Of a DNA stretch of 64,000 nt, positions 22,609 through 35,021 are shown piece after piece. This stretch comes from Liolophura sinensis (Eukaryota > Mollusca > Polyplacophora > Chitonida > Chitonidae). Location of the stretch: NCBI RefSeq assembly GCF_032854445.1, contig NC_088301.1, positions 19,831,808 to 19,895,807 of the forward strand. Direction: 5' to 3'. The notes beneath the pieces are model-generated. The model made no database searches. It was given only the letters and a program-made list of their open reading frames with translations, and was not told where the DNA came from. The translations under genes and the position numbers were made by a program. The number at the start of each line of letters is the position of its first letter. The first letter of the stretch is position 1.

Positions 22609-22812
22609 GCTGGACGGAAGCTGGGCGGAAGCTGGGCGATAGCTGGACTGAAGCTGGACGGTAGCTGGACGGAAGCTGGACGGCAGCTGGGCGGCAGCTG
22701 GGCGGAAGCCTTACGGTAGCTGGACGGTAGCTGGGCGGTAGCTGGACGGAAGCTGGACGGAAGCTGGACGGAAGCTGCGCGGTAGCTGGACGGAAGCTGG
22801 ACGGTAGCTGTT
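22609..22812. repeat. 11-bp minisatellite, first block
   Basis: About 18 copies of the 11-bp unit AGCTGGACGGT with A/G and A/T alternations (GGGCGGA). It stands out from its AT-rich flanks by its GC content. Confidence 0.95.
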
Positions 22813-22877
22813 ACTCTTCATGTTGCTCTACTGAAAACAGGACGCCATATGTACATTTCCCTCTTTTTGACACAAAC

Positions 22878-23138
22878 AGCAATAAATTTGACAAAGATGT
22901 AATTTACTAATGTTAATTAAGTATTCGCTTTGGCATTCTAACAACTCATTAGGAACTGACGGTAGCTGGATGGAAGCTGGACGGTAGCTGGACGGAAGCT
23001 GGACGGTAGCTGGACGGAAGCTGGGCGGTAGCTGGACGGTAGCTGTTACTCAGCAATAAATTTGACAAAGATGTAATTTACTAATGTTAATTAAATATTC
23101 GCTTGGGCATTCTAACAACTCATTAGGAACTGAAGATA
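22878..23138. repeat. Duplicated linker plus second 11-bp block
   Basis: A linker of about 85 bp (CAATAAATTTGACAAAGATG to CTCATTAGGAACTGA) occurs at 22878-22960 and 23053-23135. Between the copies is a second short array of the 11-bp unit (22960-23048). GTAGCTGTTACTC ends both array blocks, so an array-plus-linker module was duplicated and one array then shrank or expanded. Confidence 0.93.
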
Positions 23139-24680
23139 AAAGAAATTTAATGTTCAGCTTAACAAGTGGGTTGTTTAACATGGAGATAACTAGCACTTTT
23201 GACTTCACTCAAAGTTAGCCTAGGGCACATTTAAATAAATACAGAAAGGGTTTTTTTAATTAATTCTTTCACTGAAAATCACCATGTAAATGTGATGTAC
23301 GACCATGTAGGACACTGGCATTTTTGGAATTCAAGGTCTTCTTCTAAGTTCTTTATTATTCTTTCCCAACCTGTAAATGTAGTTTGCACGCTATCAGTTT
23401 TATCAGAAAAAATCTGCTGTTGTCAAAGTCAGCTAACAGGTGAAACTGTGAAGTGAATATTTATAGAAATCTATCGATAATTACACAATACAATACAACA
23501 AATACAAATTTGAAGGCGGTAAACCAAATTTTTTTTTTTTTTTAAAAGTCTTACTCAATTCAGATTTCACACTGATCTTTAAATTTTTTTCAAACTCAAA
23601 TAATGCCCTGCCAAAAACTTTTCTATGAATCCCAGAACTCATGACTTTTTCATGGTTCTACAAAATGATCACAAATTCAAGATATTGGTACGACAATTTA
23701 ATGATGACCGGCACAAGTAACACTTAACAGTAAAAATCTTGACTGATCTAAAGACTGCATGATTTAAATTAATTCAAATGAAGATTTTACTCACCAAGAC
23801 TGTGCCCCAACATCACCAGCTGCATACAACTCACAACCTATTTTACACAAATGACAGAGAACAAAAGCACGTAGCAAATACCATGGGGGTCCAGGCCAGC
23901 TTCACAGGGAGCTAATTACAAGCAAAGGATATGCTTCAGATTTGAACTCTTCACATGTACATTCCATTCCATGAACAAAATGAAGAAGAACACATAAAAT
24001 GCTCTGCTATTTATCATAGTTCAAAAGAAGCTAGGAAGATCTCAGGCAATGCATCAAACGGAGAAAAAAAAAACAGTATCAATTCCAAGACAGCACAGGG
24101 TGTTTTTAAGTGGATGATATGGTGCAAAGAAAACTTAGAACCCCACTTCCTTGCTTCAAAGACCGAGATAAGAGCCGTTCCATTTCTCTCAGCCGTCCTT
24201 AATCTGTGTTTATGGGGTTCATTTGCCTCTCGGTATCCACGATCTTAATTCTAATCCGAACTCGCTGTGTGGTAGGGACGAAATCTGCTCTACATGGCTG
24301 CAGTGTTCAATTGTATCCATGATAAATAACACAAGTGTTTAAAAGACAAAAGCGAATCCTAAAACCACAATGTACATGTGTGAGAGAGCTGCTGTTCCAT
24401 ATTCAAACAATGCTACATGTACGGTTAGACTAACTTTCTGTCAAAAACATCCTGTAATTTTCTCCAAAGTGTTTAAATATTAGGCAGAAATTGTTACCAA
24501 CTGCTGAAATGAATATATTTGAGATGTATTTCGGAAAACATGCGATATGAAATAAAATGCAACACATGATCCAACGTACCCTATTTCTTCTAATTTTTGG
24601 GACATGTGGTCTGCTCATGAATTGTGGTAAACTACAACAAAAGATACAAGGCGATGCAAGATTCAATATTTTGATTTTAT
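23139..24680. other. Unique DNA, no confident gene
   Basis: A strong minus donor, CTTG|GTGAGTAAAAT, lies at about 23794. Two different frames are open just before it, and neither can be chosen from sequence alone. A 97-codon plus frame at 23955-24248 is unrecognised. Confidence 0.45.
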
Positions 24681-25258
24681 TTTAAGGTGGAGAAAACATA
24701 AAAATGACATAAAGTTCGGACGAAAGAGTGCGAAAAGTTATTCCTAAATGTGGTCTTCAATATTTTTTCCCATTTTTCCTTAAGGAGAAAAAAAGACACT
24801 TGAAAATATGTTTTGGATGGTGGGTATTTGTGACCAACTTTTGGTATTGATAGTTTTTGTCATAAATGAGGATGTAACACAGGTTTAATAAATATTTTTG
24901 CACTAGAATTTGTTCTTTTCAGCTAACAAATGTATTAAACCTTAATTTGAATCATATTTATATTTTTAATATGTTCATAAATATTATCATAAATTAGGTA
25001 AAATACATATGTTTCGATATAAACAACAAATTTACATTCAAATAAATTTATTAGACAAGCATCACATCCTTATTTAGAACATTAGTATGTAACAATGATA
25101 AATACCAAAAGTCGGTCCCAAATACCCACCATACTAAAATATTTTCAAATACCCTTAAAAAAAAATCCAAAAAAATATTAAGGATCATATCTGCAAATAA
25201 GTTTTGATGCTCTTTCATCTGACTTTAGCATTACTTTTATGTTTTCTTCTCCTTTAAA
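24681..25258. mobile_element. 578-bp foldback element with long inverted arms
   Basis: The left arm (from TTTAAGGTGGAGAAAACATA at 24681 to about 24900) is the imperfect inverse complement of the right arm (25040-25258, ending TTCTTCTCCTTTAAA). Shared arm words include GGTGGGTATTTGKGACC, ACTTTTGGTATT and AGGATGT. TTAA lies at both ends (24682-24685, 25254-25257), as expected for a TTAA-targeting (piggyBac-like) non-autonomous element. It has no coding capacity. The central part matches 46575-46770. Confidence 0.85.
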
Positions 25259-26228
25259 CCATTTGAGAAAATTCTTTTTTTCATTTTTGAAAATGGTTTA
25301 AGTAAGACCGAAAAACTGAATCATGCATCAACTTGTATCTTATGAAGGAGTTACCACCATACTCGATTTTATGAAGCTTATCAGTAGAAATGGAAATATT
25401 TGGTATGCTCATTTTAGCCAATACATATGTAACTATAGCAGAAACATATACTATATTAAGCTGCATATACCATATTTACACACACAGGAAACTCAAGTTC
25501 ACGGGAAACTCAAGTTCATGGAAAGCTCCAGTTCATGATTAGTAAATTGCCAAAATTGAAAAATTAAAATTAATTGAAAATTTACTCTTAAACCTGACAG
25601 CCGCTTTACTGATCAGAAGTTCTTCAGTTTGATATTATTTAACAATATTCAATTAAACCAAAACACAAAATACAAATGTCCTCACAATGATGTCCATTTG
25701 TACATCACTTTATACTGACCCTCATGCAAGCTCTTAAATGTAACAAACATGTTGAAGCAGTACCTATCCAACATTTACTGATCGAAAAAAATCTATACAG
25801 GTAGGGGCAGATATGTACAAACATTGGCTTACCTATCTTCATGGAGAACAAAAATCACTTTCTACACTGCATGTTAACCATACGCTTAACCTTGCCTGAC
25901 ACATACTGCCTTCATTGGACTGTCTTAAACCCTCTGGGGGGATTACATCTTACTTTTAAGAGCGGGAATATACTTGCATTTCCACACAGTCTTGAATAAT
26001 TTATCGTCTGCATTCGATAATGCCCTGAAAACTGTGGCAAGCACTTTGATCGTTATGTACATGTGTTTGTAAATTTACAAACACCACATCTTTCACATGT
26101 AGGTGAGAAGAAGTGCTTTCCCAAGATATTTAATGCAGAACACATAACAATAAATCAGCAAATATGTCTATTTCCAGTATGCCTTCAAGCCCAGATAAAT
26201 TAATGCTAGCAAAAATCTGTGGCCCACA
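25259..26228. other. Unique DNA, one small tandem repeat
   Basis: 25486-25535 holds three copies of a 17-bp unit (GGAAACTCAAGTTCAYG). Otherwise AT-rich with no gene signal. Confidence 0.5.
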
Positions 26229-27600
26229 AGGCAACTCATTGAGCACATGGAGTGTACATGTACATTTGAGTGCGAGTGCTTGGGGTTTAACGTCGTACTC
26301 AACAATTTTCCAGTCATATGACGACGAAGGAATCCTTAGGGTGCATGTACATGAAATGTGCCTCCTTGTTGCAGGACGGATTTCCACCGCTCTTTTATTT
26401 AGTGCTGCATCACTGAGACGACTTACCGAAGGCAAGTAAGACGCCCCGCCCGAGCCATTATACTGATACGGGTCAACCAGTCGTTGCACTATCCCCTTCA
26501 TGCCGAACGCCAAGCGAGGAAGTTACAACTTCCTCTTTTAAAGTCTTAGGTGTGACTCGATCAAGGATTGATCCTGGATCTACCGGTCCTGAAGCGGACG
26601 CTCTACCAACTGTGCTATCCAGGCCGGTCCATGTACATTTGAGGCAGTGCAACTCCTCCAACAGATATAGATGATTTAGAAAGTAACTCTCTCAAAAGAT
26701 GGAGTGTACAAATGAGTCAACTCTCTCAATAGCAGTAGCGTACTGATGAGGCAACTATCTCAACAGATGGAGTGTACAAACCAGGCAAATCTCTCAATAG
26801 TTGGAGAGTACTGATGAGGCAACTCTCTCAACAGATGGAGTGTACAAACGAGGCAAATCTCTCAATAGTTGCAGCGTACTGATGAGGCAACTCTCTCAAC
26901 AGATGGAGTGTACAAATGAAGTAAATCTCACAAAAGCTGGATTGTACTGAAGAGGCAACTCTCTCAACAGATGGAGTGTACAAACAAGTCAACTCTAAAC
27001 AGTTGAAGTGTACTGATGAGGCAACTCTCTCAGCAGATGGAGTGTACAAACAAGTCAACTCTCTCAATAGCTATAGTGTACAGATTAGGCAACTTTCTCC
27101 ACACATGGAGTGTACAAACAAGTCAACTCTCTCAACAGTTGGAGTGTATTGATGAGGCAACTTTCTTAACACATGGAGTGTAGTGACAAGGCAACTCCCT
27201 CAACAAGTTGAGTGTACAGACAAGGTAACTCTCTCAACACATGGAGTGTGCTCATGTGGCAACTCTCTCAATAGTTGGAGTGTACTGACGAGGCAACTTT
27301 CTCAGCACATGGAGTGTAGTGAAGAGGCAACTCCCTCAACAAATTGAGTGTACATGTACAGACAAGGCAACTCTCTCAACAGGTGGAGTGTGCTCATGAG
27401 GCAACTCTCTCAACAGCTGGAGTTTACAAACACAGCAACTCTCTCAACGGCTGGAATGTACAGACAAAGCCACTCCTCCAACAAGTAGATTAATTAGGGA
27501 GTAACTCCTTCAACAATTAAGTTTACGGACAAAGCAATCCTTTCAACAGTTGCAATGCACAGGCATGACAACTCCCAACAGGTAGCTAGATTCTTTTAAC
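26229..27600. repeat. 34-bp degenerate minisatellite, split by a SINE
   Basis: About 28 diverged copies of a 34-bp unit, GAGGCAACTCTCTCAACAGA followed by TGGAGTGTACAAAC. Some units start AAGTCAACTC or AAGGCAACTC. One unit (26229-26270) is separated from the rest by the SINE-C copy at 26271-26629. Confidence 0.93.
26257..26643 (-). mobile_element. Full-length SINE-C with perfect 14-bp target-site duplication
   Basis: The body 26271-26629 on the minus strand begins with a tRNA-like head: A-box region GGATAGCACAGTTGGTAGAG, then GATCCAGGATCAATCC near the B-box position. It continues through a conserved body (TTGTTGCAGGACGG, ATGACGACGAAGGAATC) to a short GAGTGCGAGTG tail. CATGTACATTTGAG is exact at 26257-26270 and 26630-26643. 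Frames of 127, 91 and 62 codons over it are accidental. Confidence 0.95.
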
Positions 27601-28050
27601 ACGCGAAGAAAAAAGGTTATATCAATTCCCTGCCCAATGCTGGAATTGAACCTGTACTTGGCCATAACCGCATAAAAACTTGTACAAATTAATTAATAGC
27701 ATTTGCACACATTTGCAAACATTATAAAATAAAATGTACACAAGAAGAGCCAATTACCTGTTGCGCACAATCCACCCGGCCAGCAATATAGCATGAGTGC
27801 AAATCAACAGAATACAAAATCCTTTTATATTTAACCCCCAACAATAGTCAGACAACAACAACTTTATACCTACGTCCCCTGAGCAGTCAAGTATTCCCAC
27901 ACAAGAAATTTAAACAAACTACCTTTTGCTCACAACCCACTCAGCCAGCATCACAGCACGAGCACTAATAAACAAGAAACAAAATCCTTTCGAAATTAAT
28001 ATTTAACCCCAGCAAGAGTCAAACAATAACAACTTTACCTGTGTCCCCCA
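27601..28050. repeat. Diverged ~165-bp tandem duplication
   Basis: 27737-27885 and 27904-28050 share, in order, ACCTGTTGCGCACAA or ACCTTTTGCTCACAA, CAGCCAGCAT-like, AAACAAAATCCTTT, TATTTAACCCC, AATARCAACTTTA and GTCCCC. About a third of positions differ. Each copy has a donor-like sequence on minus (AACAG|GTAATTG and AAAAG|GTAGTTT), but no common frame is open. Confidence 0.8.
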
Positions 28051-29103
28051 CAAGCGCGCTACTGTAGACAGACAGTAGCCCATGATACTTTGCACCTGGT
28101 TCCTGTCACATATCTAACAGTCTCCGTACATGCCATGCGGAGCAAGACATCTCTGCATGAAAGTACTTAACAAGACATATCCCGCACGGCACTCCATGGC
28201 TTGCTGATCGACAACGGTCTACCTGAGATATAGACACAGCAGTGGTGTGGTGGAAGATGCAGTGGCACCGTTATGAAAGGGCAATTACTGAGGGAAATTT
28301 GAATTTCCACCCATCATGCCAACTCTGACAGACCTCTATACTGGCTTCATTACAGCTAACATAATAACCTGGATAGATAGGCCTTTTACTGAAAGAAAAT
28401 AGATTTTGGCCAAATTGACTGCAAACCTCATGATGGTATTATTGAACTCTCGAGATAGATTACATGACCAAATATTGCAGCACAACTCAAACCCTTTGAG
28501 TTATTCAACCAATTCTTTAGACCTAATTTCAACAAATGCAATACTTCGTTTCACACATGATATTACCACCAAAAAATGCTAGTTTGTGCACGCATTTTGA
28601 TCTTAAAGAATAATTAATTATGTGCAGCATCACTGTATTAAAAAAAGAAATATGTTTAATTTTTACTTGAATTCCTGTGCATGTTTATTTCACATCCGAA
28701 ATCTTAATTTCTTACAGCTCTACTATTTTTGCCGTATGAGGATTTTTTCTTATAAATACACATGCACAGATATCAATGTACAATGAGCCTGTGTAATTCT
28801 TCCATGTGACAGAGGGCTTTGGATACATCATATGTAAGCAGTGGCTAGTGCTGTATTTCACTAAATGTTTGGTATGTGAAAATGAATGCACTTTCAGAAG
28901 AAAATTAAAGCCTTAAAATGTTAGTTTGGATGTAAAAATCCACTAAGTTTTTCTGATAACAAATTATTCAAACTTCAAAAGAATTTTTGTTGGCACAACA
29001 AGGATGAATCGATGAATAAATCTGAATTAGGTAAAATAATTCACTTAGTTGAAGAAACGCTCAACTTTAGGGGAATTCCCTTTTTACAGATTCATTGTAC
29101 GCA
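28051..29103. other. Unique DNA, no gene seen
   Basis: No coding or repeat signal of note. Confidence 0.5.
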
Positions 29104-29205
29104 GGATTTTTTCTTCCCACCATAATTCTAGTCGATGTCAAATAAGTGAAATATTCTTGAGTATGGCGTAACACCTCAATCAAATAAATAAATAAATTAA
29201 TTAAT
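29104..29205 (+). mobile_element. SINE-A 3' fragment
   Basis: TTCTTCCCACCATAATTCTAG, AAGTGAAATATTCTTGAGTA, TGGCGTAACACCTCAATCAA and an (AAAT)n tail; only the last ~100 bp of the element. Confidence 0.88.
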
Positions 29206-29258
29206 ACATAGAATTACCACCATTACAATTTACATTCAGTATACATGTATATACCACA

Positions 29259-29260
<2 letters not shown>

Positions 29261-29302
<42 letters not shown>
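29261..29302. repeat. (AT)n microsatellite
   Basis: 21 uninterrupted dinucleotides. Confidence 0.97.
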
Positions 29303-29306
<4 letters not shown>

Positions 29307-29934
29307 GTGCTAGCATCATATAATGTATGTTTACACTGATGAAATAGACTGACTGTCAAAATGCATAAATGAAAACTATAATTGACCTGAAATTTTACCC
29401 CCAAAATAATTATCATTAAAAATTTACATTTTTCCACCAGGATTGCACATTATCTTCCCATATACCCCAACGGAACACCTTTTTAAAACCCCACAGAACC
29501 AGAAAAAAACAAAAACTTAATCATGGACAAAATTTTAGGTCATTTTATATACTAGTTCAAATGTATGTGTACACAATGCTTACATCGGACAACTTCTTCT
29601 TTGAAGCCGCCTGCTCTTTAAAGATCACTTGTTCTAAATGATGATATATTCTGTCAGCTGTCCGTGACATGGCTCTCTTGTACGGGGAGATTCTCAACTA
29701 AACTCCTACGTTAAATCAAACATCATCACTACAAGAGTGCTCAGATGTGCCCGATGCTCATCAGCGTGTTTTGATGTACAGCAGTCAATAAATACACCTG
29801 CAGTTATTTCACAACTTCTCTCTTGTGAGTATGCAAGACATCAGGTGTTTTCTTCCAGTCCGCTTTGTTGCTAGCATTTAAGTGAAGACCTTTTCTACAG
29901 CAAAGCTAGGTGAAATAGATTGTTCTAAAATCGA
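29303..29934. other. Unique DNA, no gene seen
   Basis: No coding or repeat signal of note. Confidence 0.5.
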
Positions 29935-32290
29935 GACCTGTAATTATCAGTCCAAAATCCTGATCTGTAATTATCAGTCCTAAAATCCTGATCTGCAGTT
30001 ATCAGTCCTTAAAATCCTGACCTGACATGCAATTATCAGTCCTAAAATCCTGACCCAGCTGTACATCAGTCCTAAAATCTTGACCTGCAATTATCAGCCC
30101 TAAAATCTTGACCTGCAATTATCAGTCCTTAAAATCCAGCCCTGACATGCAATTATCAGTCCTAAAAGCCTCACCTGCAATTATCAGTCCCAAAATCCTG
30201 GCCTGTGTCAGTCCTAAAATACTGACCTGTAGATCGGTTCTAAAATCCTGACCTGCATATCAGTCCAAAAATCCTGACCTGTCTATCAGTCCCAAAACCC
30301 TGACCTGTGTATCAGTCCTAAAATCTTGACCTGTACATCAGTACTAAAATCCTGACCTGTGTATCAATCCTAAAATCCTGACCTATACATCAGTGCCAAA
30401 ATCCTAACCTGTGTATCAGTCCTAAAATCCTGACCTGTACATCAGTGCCAAAAATCCTAACCTGTGTATCAGTCCTAAAATCCTGACCTGTACATCAGTG
30501 CCAAAAATCCTAACCTGTACATCAGTCCTAAAATCCTGACCTATACATCAGTGCCAAAATCCTAACCTATGTATCAGTCCTAAAATCCTGACCTGTACAT
30601 CAGTGCCAAAATCCTAACCTGTGTATCAGTCCTAAAATCCTGACCTATACATCAGTGCCAAAATCCTAACCTGTGTATCAGTCCTAAAATCCTGACCTGT
30701 ACATCAGTGCCAAAAATCCTAACCTGTGTATCAGTCCTAAAATCCTGACCTGTACATCAGTGCCAAAAATCCTAACCTGTGTATCAGTCCTAAAATCCTG
30801 ACCTGTACATCAGTCCTAAAATACTGACCTATACATCAGTGCCAAAATCCTAACCTGTGTATCAGTCCTAAAATCCTGACCTTTGCATCAGTCCTAAAAT
30901 CCTGACCTGTACATCAGTCCTAAAATCCTAACCTGTGTATCAGTCCTAAAATCCTGACCTGTACATCAGTCCTAAAATCCTGACCTATACATCAGTGCCA
31001 AAATCCTAACCTGTACATCAGTCCTAAAATCCTGACCTGTGTATCAGTCCTAAAATCCTAACCTGTGTATCAGTCCTAAAATCCTAACCTGTGTATCAGT
31101 CCTAAAATCCTGACCTGTACATACAACCTCAATATCCTGATCTGAACATCAGTCCTAAAATTCTGATTTTCATATCAGTCCTAAAAGCATGTAGATCAGT
31201 AAAAAAATAAAAATAAAATCTCCATGTGAAAATCAGTTCTAAAATCCTTACCTGTACACCAATCCTAAAATCCTGACCTGTTTATTAGCCCTAAAATCTT
31301 TACTTTTGTATCAGTTCTAAAATCCTGACCTGTAGATTAGTCCTAAAATCCTGACCTGTGTTAATCAGTCCTAAAATTCTCACTTATACATCTGTCCTAA
31401 AATTATGCAGATCAGTAATAAAAATAAAATCTCCACGTGAATATATCCTGACCTGTACACCAATCCTAAAATCCTGACCTGTGTATTAGCCCTAAATTTC
31501 TGACCTGTGTATCAGACTAAAATCTTGACCTGTGCATCAGTCCTAAAATCCTGACCTGTGCATCAGTCCTAAAATCCTGACCTGTGTATCAATCCTAAAA
31601 TCCTGACTTTAACATCAGTCCTAAAATCCTGACCTGTGTATCAGTCCTAAAATCCTGACCTGTGCACCAGTCCTAAAATCCTGACCTGTGTATCAATCCT
31701 AAAATCCTGACTTTAACATCAGTCCTAAAATCCTGACCTGTGTATCAGTCCTAAAATCCTGACCTGTGTATCAATCCTAAAATCCTGACTTTAACATCAG
31801 TCCTAAAATCCTGACCTGTGTATCAGTCCTAAAATACTGACCTGTAGATCGGTTCTAAAATCCTGACCTGTGTATCAGTCCTAAAATCCTGACCTATACA
31901 TCAGTCCTAAAATCCTGACCTGTGTATCAGTCCTAAAATCCTGACCTGTGTATCAGTCCTAAAATCCTGACCTGTGTATCAGTCCTAAAATCCTAACCTG
32001 TACACCAATCCTAAAATCCTGACCTCTACATGTCCTAAAATCCTGACCTGTGTATCAATCCTAAAATTCTGATCTGTGTATCAGTCCTAAAATCCTGCCC
32101 TGTACACCAATCCTAAAATCCTGACCTGTACACCGATCCTAAAATCCTGACCTGTACACCAGACCTAAAATTCTAATCTGCGTATCAGTCCTAAAATCCT
32201 GACCTGTACACCAATCCTAAAATCCTGACCTGTGTATCAATCCCCAAATCGTGACGTGCATATCTGCAGTCCTAAAATCCAGCCCTATAC
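29935..32290. repeat. 26-bp minisatellite, the largest array (2.36 kb)
   Basis: About 90 copies of the 26-bp unit CCTAAAATCCTGACCTGTGT followed by ATCAGT. Left of 30230 the unit is diverged (GCAATTATCAGT). At 30340-30860 it alternates in 52/53-bp dimers (GTGCCAAAATCCTAACC with GTCCTAAAATCCTGACC). Near 31577-31830 a 78-bp trimer containing GACTTTAACATCAG repeats. A non-unit segment (ATCAGTAAAAAAATAAAAAT and AAATCTCCAYGTGAA) occurs twice, near 31195 and 31407, showing block duplication. Confidence 0.97.
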
Positions 32291-34374
32291 AAAAGCACAC
32301 AAGGTGCAGGCAGAGCTGCTAGCTGGGGTTAACACCCCTGCTGAAGTTGTCAGCTTTGTATCTCTGTACATGTACAGTATAGTCACAAAAGCCTTGGCAC
32401 AAGACCACCGACATTTTCATGTCAGTTAATTTCCATCAGTCAACAAAGCAAAACACCATTTCCACGGTCATCTAGCAGTGTGGTGTTTATCTTTCACCTT
32501 AATCCGACCTCCACAGTTTCAAGGTTATACATCTAGGGCTGATCACAGTTCAAATCCCCTGGGGAATGCCCGTTTATCACACAGATGGCACACTGATAGC
32601 ACAGAGTCAAAACCTCAGGAGACGTTGTGAAGAAAGACAGCTTAATTATTTCCAGCAAACTGTCATCTCACACAGCCACAACAGCTATACATATAGAATA
32701 CCTCTGGCTTAATCCAAGTCATCTTCAACACACATTTCAAAGAAACTTTTCCGCATGCCACATGAGTTCAACGTCGTTCTGCTGAAAACTGATGTTCCAG
32801 GAATCCTTTCTTCACTCACATTCTTCACTCATTCAGAAGGCATATTTTTTTTTTACATAAATCAATCCAACTGAACAGCATTACTGCCACTGTCTTGCAA
32901 ATGTCACATCTTTTTCTTCTTTGACAGTACTACTGTTTAAGGAATCTTCACTTATATAATGCTACTTTGTATCTGAAAAAGCTCATTACATATTAAACAG
33001 TATGCACAATTAAGATCACATTTTAACTCCTCCAAAGAAATCAATCAGTGATAAAAAAAAATGCTTCAATCAGATAACTATAAATAAAATGGAAAACCTA
33101 AAGACCTGTCAACCTGTGTTTCATAAATTCAAAATCATTGGTTGTTCCGCGAAGAGGTTTTCTAAATTCCATCAGTTAGTGAGTGGTAACCTGACCGTTT
33201 CATTGGTCAGATCCATCATGACATCATCTATATATTGCCTGCCATGTTGAGCAGAATGAGGCAAACTACATAGCCAAGAGTCTTTTGTCTGGAATAAGGC
33301 TGTGATAGAGTCGGCAATTTCAAAGCCCCAGTAAAACGCGGGCTTCACTGGCATTATCAGCTTGCAGTTTCTCACGATCTTCAGCTAATCAAAGTTTCCA
33401 TTATCAGAAAATTTGCCTTCAGCGAGATTTGCCACAAGTAGGTCTTCTGTTCCAATCTTACCCCACATTTTCAACCTTCTCTGCACACTCACACACATAG
33501 CACTTTAGGCACCCTACCACTGGAACTTCAAAGATCTGAGTGCAAATGTTGCTGGAATATAAGTATGTATTCCAGTCTCGGCATCAAGGGTCTTCAATGG
33601 TGGTGATAAGCTGCCAAAGGGCGCTCAAATGGCAATTTACAAAGCACTGTAGAGCTCTAATTGTCTTCACAATACGTAAGTGTGCATATCTTTTCTTTGT
33701 ATGTGGGAAAGTCTGTGAGTAGCTTGCCCAAGGTTAATGGTTTACGCCTCTGGACTCCTCCTACCAAAATACTGATTGTCATCATGAAATAGACAAAAAT
33801 TTTTAAGTATGGGGTAAAGCAACAATCAAAGGAGTAAATAAATTGATAAATTCTTTACATTTTTTCCAATCTTTAAAGACACTTTATTATGTATAGATGC
33901 AATATGTATATGATTTACAATGTACAAATTGAGGAGGATTTGAACACTCAACTTTTTAATTAATTTACAGTGTTTATACGAGCCCAGTATTAAATGAACA
34001 GATTTATTGTTTTCTGTACAGATAAATAGCATCTGAAATGTCGAATTTGTTTGAATTTGTGCGAATTTTATACCAACTCATCAATTTGCTGTTCCCATTA
34101 GTCCAGAGTATGTTCACACTGGGCCTCAACATACAGTGCACGGTTCTGACTAATTAAAAAAAAAACAGTCTGATAGGACCTTAACAGATCTAATATGTGT
34201 CATTACATACATGTCTGGAGTAGATATATTAAGTGGCCAGTTTATTTTCATCAATTATTCAACCTGACAGCTGAAGAACGTAATGGCTCTCAAGTGTGTC
34301 TGTAAAATCTCCTTAAAGTAATGTTGCACGGAGTATTACACTTTCCTAGACTATATATACATGTATACACCCAA
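32291..34374. other. Unique DNA, no gene seen
   Basis: Short frames only (60 to 68 codons). 33787-33840 (TTTTTAAGTATGGGGTAAAG, CAATCAAAGGAGTAAATAAA) may be a worn SINE-A tail. Confidence 0.5.
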
Positions 34375-34960
34375 ATAAGAAAAGTTACGATCTCTGATTT
34401 CACCAGAGAAATGTTATATGACCTCTGACGTCACATGAGGAATGATATACAATGCCTGATGTCACGTGAGAAATGATCTCTGCATGACCTGAGAAATTAT
34501 GACCTTTATTTTCCATTTTCTTTTTCAGGTAAGAACTGATATATGACCTCTGAATAAATGTCACTTGAGATATGACATATGACCTTTGACATTACCTGAG
34601 AAATGACATATGACCTCTGACATTACCTGAGAAATGACATATGACCTCTGACTACCTGAGAAATGATATGTGACCTCTGACTACCTGATAAATGATGTAC
34701 GACCTCTGACATAAGTGAGAAATGATATATGACCTCTACATAAATGTCACCTGAGAAATGATACATGACCTCTGACATTACCTGAGAAATGATGTGTGAC
34801 CTCTGATGTAACCTGAAGAAATGATGTATGACCTCTGACGTCCCCTGAGAAACAAGGCATGACCTCTGTATCAGGTCACCTGAGAAATGGTGTGTGGCCT
34901 CTGACATAACCTTAGAAATGATTCATGACCTCTGACTTCACCTACAAGCATGATCTATGA
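34375..34960. repeat. ~31-bp minisatellite
   Basis: About 17 units built on ATATGACCTCTGACATTACC followed by TGAGAAATGAC, with lengths from about 24 to 37 bp. A minus frame of 94 codons is a repeat artefact. Confidence 0.93.
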
Positions 34961-35021
34961 CCTTCAAGATTTATGTAGGGCTTCACTGTTAAGACCATGC
35001 TCTTTATCTACTTCATATACA

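Noticed and set aside
23794-23840. GHSLG lipase-type motif in a short exon before a GTGAGT donor
   Set aside because: The frame giving MLGHSL has a stop just upstream unless a weak AAATAG acceptor is used, and another frame is open for longer. A five-residue match in a 44-base segment is too weak.
26130-26513. 127-codon minus frame with protein-like composition
   Set aside because: It lies within the SINE-C body and its flank; the same region at 12.7 kb carries the repeat without that frame.
34523-34540. Polypyrimidine-AG followed by GTAAG at 34.5 kb as splice sites
   Set aside because: It is formed by minisatellite units, with no open frame on either side.
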